This document shows, piece by piece, positions 57,027 through 64,000 of a DNA stretch of 64,000 nucleotides (position 1 is its first letter; each line of letters opens with the position of its first letter). The stretch spans positions 21,313,001 to 21,377,000 of the forward strand of contig NC_083386.1 of the NCBI RefSeq assembly GCF_031755915.1, read 5' to 3'. The stretch comes from Ziziphus jujuba. Taxonomy: Eukaryota; Streptophyta; Magnoliopsida; Rosales; Rhamnaceae. The notes below the pieces were generated by a model. It saw nothing but the letters and a program-made list of their open reading frames with translations. It did not search any database and had not been told where the DNA came from. A program made the position numbers and the translations under genes.

Positions 57027-59037
57027 GTCATTGATTCATATATCAAATGAAGTTTGTTCCATGGAAAATCTTCCTTCAGTGCAGGTCAGGAATATCTCAA
57101 CCATGATAAGGAGGATCAAGCTACTGTCTTCTTTGTTTGAAGAAATTCAGGAAACAAATGGTCCACTTCCTCCATCTTCAATTCTCTGTCTCACCGAGCT
57201 TTTCTACGTGATTCGGAGAGTGAAATTTATGATACAAAGTTGCAAAGATGGAAGCTCTCTTTGGGGACTAATACAGACTGAGTTTGTTTCAAACCAGTTT
57301 CATGTCCTGGTGAAGGAAATGGGCAGGGCCCTTGATATTTTGCCTCTGAGTTTGCTTAATATCACAGCAGATATTCGAGAACAAGTTGAACTTCTTCACA
57401 AGCAAGCAAAGAGGGTAGAATTGTTTACTGATCTTAAAGAGCTTCATAAAAGAGAAGAGCTTCTACAATTAATGGCCAGAAACAACAAAAAGACCAGCAA
57501 GAAAAAAGGGTTTTCAGATTTCGCAGAGTTGAAAGAGATTTTGAATGGCATTGGCCTGAGAAATCCACTAGATTATGAGGAAGAGATTTTGAAGTTAGAG
57601 ACAGAAGCTCAGAAGCAAGCAGGGACTGGTGGACTAATTGTGGTGTCCAATATCAACAATCTTATATCACTTGTCTCTTATTGCAAATCCATACTTTTTA
57701 GTGATGAAGAATCTGAGAAAACCAAACGAGACTTTAAACAGCTGTCTACAAATAGATTTTATAACATTCATCATTCTTCATCTTCACAATCTATGAGTTT
57801 CAATATCCCAGATGAATTCCGATGCCCGATTTCATTGGACTTGATGAAAGATCCTGTGATTGTAGCGTCTGGACACACTTATGATCGGAATTCGATAGCT
57901 CAGTGGATCAATTCAGGGCACCATACATGTCCAAAAAGTGGGCAAAAGCTGATTCACATGGCACTGATACCAAACTATGCATTGAAAAGTCTTCTACAAC
58001 AATGGTGCGAGGAGAACAACATTCCTTTGGTAGACTCCAATCTATCATCTGTCTCAGACTTGGAGAGAAACAGCAACAAAAATGGAAAACAAAACGAGAA
58101 CGCTGTTGATCATATTTCAGCCACAAAAATTGCTGCAGATGCTATCAAAATGACATCAGAATTCCTAGTGGGAAAACTAGCAACCGGGTCGCTGGAAATC
58201 CAAAGGCAGGCTGCTTACGAGCTTCGTTTGCTTGCCAAAACTGGCATGGATAATCGAAGGATCATTGCCGAGGCAGGAGCAATTCCTTTTCTGGTCACCT
58301 TGCTTTGTTCACACGATGCCAGAATTCAAGAAAATGCTATCACTGCATTGCTCAACCTTTCTATCTTCAACAACAACAAGATTTTGATAATGGCGGCCGG
58401 GGCAATCGACAAGATAATAGATGTTTTGGGATCAGGGAAGACAATGGAAGCAAGAGAGAATGCAGCAGCAGTTATATTCAGCTTGTCCATGATCGACGAC
58501 TGCAAAGTAGCCATAGGAGCACGTCCAAGAGCCATTTCAGCACTTGTTGGGCTCTTGAAAGAAGGCACACCAGCCGGTAAAAAGGATGCTGCGACAGCAC
58601 TCTTCAACCTCGCGGTATATAATGCAAACAAAACCTATGTAGTCATCGCCGGAGCTGTTCCATTGCTCATTGAGCTGTTGATGGATGCCAAGGCAGGGAT
58701 AACAGACGATGCCTTGGCAGTTCTTTCTCTACTATTGGGCTGTCCGGAGGGACTGGAGGAGATAAGAAAGAGTAGAGTTATTGTTCCGCTTCTCATTGAT
58801 CTTCTAAGATTCGGTTCTCCAAAAGGGAAGGAGAATTCGATAACACTTTTGTTGGGATTGTGCAAAGATGGAAGATACAGAGAGGAGGTAGCAAGAAGAT
58901 TGCTGATGAACCCTAGAAGTATTCCTTCTCTTCATAGCTTGGCTGCTGATGGGTCTTTGAAAGCTCGAAAAAAGGCTGATGCTTTGCTTAGATTACTGGA
59001 TAGGTGTTGTTTTCAATCGCACAATCAGGTTGGATAA
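56959..59037 (+). CDS. U-box / armadillo-repeat E3 ubiquitin ligase (PUB-ARM)
   Basis: A 692-aa protein of the plant U-box-ARM class, which accepts ubiquitin from an E2 and recognises substrates through its ARM repeats; relatives act in stress, hormone and immune signalling. An N-terminal helical UND-type domain covers about residues 15-250. The U-box at about 282-355 has the conserved CPISLDLMKDPVIVASGHTY core and TCPKSGQ. ARM repeats follow from about 385 to 680 (GAIPFLVTLL, ENAITALLNLS, GKKDAATALFNLA and GAVPLLIELL blocks). Single exon with an intact frame. I start at ATG 56959; an in-frame GTG seven codons upstream is not a plant start. An upstream ATG at 56844 opens an overlapping frame. 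Closest by eye to the PUB16-19 type; the exact orthologue is unresolved. Confidence 0.94.
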   Translation: MDLALPPPVMVSSGFLPTGSLIESLIHISNEVCSMENLPSVQVRNISTMIRRIKLLSSLFEEIQETNGPLPPSSILCLTELFYVIRRVKFMIQSCKDGSSLWGLIQTEFVSNQFHVLVKEMGRALDILPLSLLNITADIREQVELLHKQAKRVELFTDLKELHKREELLQLMARNNKKTSKKKGFSDFAELKEILNGIGLRNPLDYEEEILKLETEAQKQAGTGGLIVVSNINNLISLVSYCKSILFSDEESEKTKRDFKQLSTNRFYNIHHSSSSQSMSFNIPDEFRCPISLDLMKDPVIVASGHTYDRNSIAQWINSGHHTCPKSGQKLIHMALIPNYALKSLLQQWCEENNIPLVDSNLSSVSDLERNSNKNGKQNENAVDHISATKIAADAIKMTSEFLVGKLATGSLEIQRQAAYELRLLAKTGMDNRRIIAEAGAIPFLVTLLCSHDARIQENAITALLNLSIFNNNKILIMAAGAIDKIIDVLGSGKTMEARENAAAVIFSLSMIDDCKVAIGARPRAISALVGLLKEGTPAGKKDAATALFNLAVYNANKTYVVIAGAVPLLIELLMDAKAGITDDALAVLSLLLGCPEGLEEIRKSRVIVPLLIDLLRFGSPKGKENSITLLLGLCKDGRYREEVARRLLMNPRSIPSLHSLAADGSLKARKKADALLRLLDRCCFQSHNQVG

Positions 59038-60450
59038 CCATGGAACAAGAATATATAGAGGGAGATCCAAGTGTATATTTTGTGAAAAGCATATAAATGA
59101 ATGCTGGTTCATTTGTTATTTTAACTGGATCTTTCATCTGATAAATTATTGTTAGTTTCGAGACCATTTCATCTGCATTTTCTTTTATATTAAACCTGTT
59201 CAACTAAAAATCTTTCCATGTGAGCAATATGTAATTAAGGATAATCCTAATGAGAAGGCAGTTATCCCTAAAACATGTTTTAATTTTTGATTTTTAGGAA
59301 ATAAAAGAAGTGTATTCAATTTAGAATTTGAAGGATTTTAAAAGTTTTTAAAAATTTAGAAGTATTCGATTTAGCTTTTAAAATAGTCCATATAAGTGTA
59401 ATGGTATTCAATTTGGATTTTGATAGATTTTATGAAAGTTCATTAAAATTTAGTTGTATTTAATTAGAAATTTGTAAAATTCTTTTAAAATCTGATGGTA
59501 TTAAAAAAATCATTGATTTTAAAAGACTTGAAAAAATGATAGATTTAAATAGATTTAAAAGGATTTTAATAATGAAATTGTGAAAAAAATATATCAATAT
59601 AAAATCCAATCTTAAATCCAAATATTTCGTTGGATTCTTATAAAATCTTTATGAAATCTATAGAATTCCATAACATCTTATCAAATTTTTTAAAATCTAT
59701 AATTCATTTTAAATCCATCAAACTTTAAGTTGAATTCATCCTTATAATATTGGAAAGGCTATATGGGAAACCAAAAGGGTTCACATAGAAACAATTTGAA
59801 CAGTAGAGGATCACAGAAGATGAAACTTCAGGTAGAACTTGAAGTAAAATGAGATTAGGACATTTATAAATGGGGACTTCCAAAATTTACATTAAAATGC
59901 GAGATCAAATTCACATCAACATTCTCTAAATCTTATAGGTCAATGGTTTTATAAAGCTTTTTAATTTTATCTTTATTATTAATATTTTTTTATGTTGGGG
60001 ATGAGGATTCAAAGTCAAGACCTATTGTTGTAGAAGGAAGAAAAAAGCATATTGCAAGCCAGCAATTTGTCCTCTAACATAATCGTAATAATAATAAAAA
60101 AATTGATGCATTGCATATAATACAAAATTCTCTATTAAAAATTAAAAAAATGGGACATATTTTATTGCTCGAACTCTTCTTTTATACAAGTTACATTAGC
60201 TGCTCCAACCCGTTTTCCCAATTTCTCCCTACTACCGATTTTAAAAATAAATAAATAAAAGGAAAAAGACAAGAAAGATAAGCAGCAGCTGGATTGAGCC
60301 AAAAATTTTTTTGACTCGAATTAACTCGAACATGGTTCAACTTATGTTCAACCAAATCAACTCAAAAGAGCTCGAGAATAAGAGGTGAGATACACACCAT
60401 CAATGAACTAGGATTCATGTCTGGTGAGGTTGTGAGTTATGGTTAACTGC
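59038..60450. other. Interval between convergent PUB and UGP3 genes
   Basis: Contains both 3' UTRs and AT-rich sequence near 59330-59720 with imperfect repeats of TTTAAAAnnTTTT type. A minus-strand AATAAA (60161-60166) is a candidate UGP3 poly-A signal. No gene recognised. Confidence 0.5.
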
Positions 60451-63400
60451 TTAAAACTCTACCAATTCCAATTCAATGTGCAAGCCTTTTATCTTGTATT
60501 TCCAGTACCAGCTCCCACTGTCCATCATATTTTGTTCAATAGGGACTAATTCCACTGCTATACCTGCATTAAGTGATGGATGAATTTGATCATTTATGTT
60601 TAAGTTGGCATGCATAGACATGTATATGCAGTTTTGTATCGTGTATGTGTAGTTTTGTACTGGAGAAAGAGTTAAGTTATGATGGTCTCATCATCAATCA
60701 AAGACTCGCAGTCCTGGAGCAATGCAGAGAATATGGATCCACGTTAGATCAAGAGATGAACACTTCACCATGCCTTTAGAGGCAGAAAAAGAGAAGAAAG
60801 AACATCCTTGACCATAAAATGTTAATATGTATGTATATGTATAGACAATCCATGTGAATATTATAGGTTTTATATGATAATGGTGCCTAACAGCATGGTC
60901 AATCTGCCATAGGAAATTAGCTTTTTGAAATCACAAGGTAAAAGAAAGAAAGAAATAAAAGAACAAATACGTATGGAAAGTTTTGAACCCTGAGGAAAAC
61001 CTGAATTTTGTGGGCTGATCTTCAATTTGTACCCACTTGGAACTTCAAATGTATGATTTCCCTGCATCGATAGAAAAGTAACAAAGAAGCTTGAATTTTC
61101 CAGCTTTAAACAGAGTTTTTAGCAACGCTATACAAAAAACAGGGATAATAATTATAACATACAAAACGGTAAAACATTATAGACTTATAATATCTCGGGA
61201 ATAAAAGTACATGACTTATTAAGGAATATGCCACACATGTACCGCCCTGCAAATCTGTACTCAGTAAATATTGATTTTATCTAACCTGTAAGGTAACATT
61301 GGATGCCTCAAATTCAGCATTTCCATGCAATATGATCTTGCATGCCTCCAAACGTTGTACATCATGCTTCCAGTATACATTGTCCCCATGATTCCAGTCA
61401 ATTCCCTCATTCAGTACTTTGACATTCTGTAATCTACACCTTCCACACCTATCCAGATGAACTACTTTAAATAAACTTGCTATTATTTTCTACCAAAATA
61501 AATAAATAAATAAAAATAAAAAAAAATAAAAAAGGGAAAAAGAAAAAAGAAAAAAGAATGGAGATTGCATTATACCTGTGTCCATATTTTAGAATATGTT
61601 CTCCAGTATCATCTATCTTAGTTGAGCCCATAACACTGTCATTCTCTATGATCAGACTTCCATCAAGCTGGATAAGAGGAGAAACCAATTACATCACAAA
61701 AATTGATAAGGAGAAACATTAGTTCCATCAATCTCACAATTGTAATATCTGTACAACCGTTTATTTCTCTTGTATTTATGTAAAAATTGCTTCTCAATTG
61801 CATAGGGCTACTACAAACGTACATACATTGTACCATGTGAATGCTATAGGCCATGAAGTCTTTATTTCTTCATTCTAAATGTTGTTATAATAATAATCCT
61901 CCATTTTTTTAAAAAATTATTATCAAGTTAAATATTACTAACCTGAACATTGCTCCACAGGAATTCTGAAACTTCTACTTGTAATTCAGAGCCCTTGGAT
62001 ATGGAACCTTCATGGAACTAACAGAAAAGAGATGAACAAAGTTATGATGTGATACTTAGTCGTTGGGAGCTTCAGTCTTGACAAGATGAAAGGGGAAAAA
62101 TGACAAAAGAACCAAAGATGTATATTCTTAGATGTGAAGGAAGGAAAACATCATGCGTAATTCATAAGTAGTCAAGTAGATAACTTAATTCACATTCCGC
62201 ACCCCCCAAAAAGAAAAATCTAAAAAAGAGTTGAATCATGAAATATATCATAATGGTCATACTATAGTAAACTCACTTTTTGCCTGGCGACCTCCCAAAG
62301 AGGGCCAAGAGCAGGGTGTAGAAGAATAAGAAATGGTGGTGCAGAATCAAGATATTTGCTATTATCTTCAATCTGCATATTAAATATGAAAAAAAGTACC
62401 ATAGGTGAAGAAGAGAATTACCACACAGATACAATATACCATTGACATAAAATGAGTTATTACTTAGTCATTGCTCATCTGCAATGCACTGATACAGCAG
62501 AATATTTAAGAGGATGTACCTCAGGTAGTTTAATGTTGCATTGAGAAAGAAGATCACGAGCATTTCTTAAGATATCCAACAGTGAACCATCAGGAGTCTG
62601 CGCATGAATTTAAACGTAAAACTTATTACCCATGGGAAGAAGAAGTTTAGTTGCAAACTATGGTTTGGCTTGAAGTTTCACTTCTGGACAGCAAGACATT
62701 TCCAGGAAGTAATTTCATAAATTGGCATGACATGTTTCTTAAGTTACAATTTTGGCCAGGTCTACAGTTCCAAAAAGTAGATTCAATTCCATGGATTATA
62801 AGCATCAGATCAATTTTTCCATAGCTAGAGAACAAAGGAAACATAATCAGATAAGTATTACCTGGTGTAAAGATTTGTCTGTATGTCTTCTTTTCTTCTT
62901 AGCAGATGAAGTAACCCTTCTCCTCTCATTAAACACGATAAAAGTATCCAGCTCATCTGCTAAAAAGGGTCATGCAAGTTACCGGCAAGCAGAAAGAAAT
63001 AATAAACATAGAAAGGAAATAATATTTTATGAATCACAATTATTACCAACATACAGAAAGTATACCTTCCACGGCCTTATAACATCGAGATGAACAAGTG
63101 TTAAAAAAGTTATCAGCAATATTTTGCATTGTGCACTCCAGCCTGCCACCAGAGACACTATGAAAAGCAAAATTTTGTTAGAATCTAGATATCTTCATCA
63201 GTGAATACTAATATTCTTATTGCTGAAAGACCCACCAACAAAAAAAAAAAAAAGAAGATTTTCACTAATATTATGTGCTATAACATTTATCATTTTTTCA
63301 CCAATACCATGAGCTATAAATTCTGACATAACCACAAATGGCTTTTTCCATAGAGACAGTAATTAAAATTATGGGCTAAAAAGGAATCTTTGATAAAGGG

Positions 63401-63614
63401 CAATCTAACATCAACCAAAAATGTCAGTTTTGCATATAGCAGTCAAAATTTTAGAAAGGTACCTGTGTCGTTTTCCAAAATAGTCTGCAAACTCAATTGG
63501 TTTTTTCACATTAAGCACCATGCCTGGTAAGCTGTTTCCATTATTACTTGATCCAACCAATTCTGCAGAAGGTAGATCCACATACAGGACGTTCGTATTG
63601 GCAGGAAACTCTGC
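60451..63614 (-). CDS. UGP3: UTP-glucose-1-phosphate uridylyltransferase 3, plastid (C-terminal ten exons; gene continues past the right edge)
   Basis: UGP3 makes UDP-glucose from glucose-1-phosphate and UTP in the plastid, feeding sulfolipid (SQDG) synthesis. Exons in transcript order: 63463-63614, 63066-63157, 62862-62956, 62520-62597, 62277-62372, 61943-62017, 61576-61667, 61286-61448, 61001-61061, 60451-60563 (TAA at 60451-60453). All nine junctions are GT-AG and phases join into one frame of 338 codons plus stop. Recognised segments include [96 protein letters not shown] and [13 protein letters not shown]. No stop or frameshift is seen, so the gene looks intact. The first exons and the transit peptide lie beyond 64000; 63615-64000 looks like intron. 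Confidence 0.93.
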
Positions 63615-64000
63615 CTGCAAACTTGATAGCAGAAAAAAACAAAAGGTTAATATACTGGACTAATTTTTTAGAAATCTTATACTACAAGATACATATGAGG
63701 GAAAAGGAACATGGTGGACAAAGGAAAAACCAATTTTGTTTGTGTTTTTTGTTTTTAGAAACCAAGAAACTTATGAAGTGAGTTCATGAACAAATGCCAA
63801 AAAGAATCCATATTAGCTGACACCAAATAAAGTAAGATATGCTTTAAGAAACTGAATAGATACTAGCACTAATTCTTCTCCCCCAAATGTAATTTTAATA
63901 GGAAAAGAAACAAATTTATTTGCATTTATCAGGAAAGGCGCAAATATTCAACATATTTTGGCATTCTAGGTTATAAACTGGCAAAGCACCGAAATGTTCC

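Noticed and set aside
57903..58865. Frames on both strands of 68-101 codons
   Set aside because: Shadows of the PUB-ARM gene.

Overview
This is nuclear DNA of a flowering plant, almost certainly a eudicot and possibly a woody rosid. Most of it is AT-rich intergenic sequence made of layered transposable elements. The evidence is plant-only gene families (LBD transcription factor, BAHD acyltransferase, PUB-ARM E3 ligase, plant PPR protein, plastid UGP3), introns with plant GT-AG sites, Ty1/copia, TRIM and hAT-type elements, and plastid-derived DNA. The species cannot be named from the sequence alone.

Region by region. 1-8146: a Ty1/copia retrotransposon (5' LTR cut by the window edge) with gag-PR-INT-RT-RNaseH broken by three TAG stops and a frameshift. 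A 2,988-bp solo LTR of an unrelated family sits exactly at the pol stop codon. 8153-8920: a much older copia RT relic on the minus strand, into which the first element probably inserted. 11.5-14.5 kb: two hAT-like non-autonomous elements, one with a perfect 8-bp target duplication. 16765-18081 (-): an intact single-exon BAHD acyltransferase. 20.5-21.2 kb: a long-TIR MITE with a second MITE nested in it. 22477-25857: a mosaic of three separate plastid fragments (atpA, ndhB, rRNA-operon spacer), split by a second solo LTR with target duplication AGCTA. 26-36 kb: AT-rich DNA with tandem duplications and a clustered hairpin MITE family. 36988-38010 (+): a P-class PPR protein with a site II/telo-box promoter. 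40.4-41.6 and 49.8-51.9 kb: a diverged direct segmental duplication, each copy carrying the palindrome TGGGCCGGCCCA. 44091-44991: a solo LTR with heat-shock elements, itself interrupted by a TRIM element. 47300-47905 (-): an LBD transcription factor, with a tRNA-Ile(AAU) gene 75 bp upstream on the other strand. 56959-59037 (+): a PUB-ARM E3 ubiquitin ligase. 60451 to beyond the right edge (-): the last ten visible exons of plastid UDP-glucose pyrophosphorylase 3.

The host genes do not form a pathway; they are independent plant genes spaced 9-19 kb apart. The most informative parts are the nested insertions, which give a relative order of events, and the features inside LTRs that look like stress- or light-responsive promoter modules. 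Family assignments come from protein and sequence motifs recognised by eye; no database search was run.
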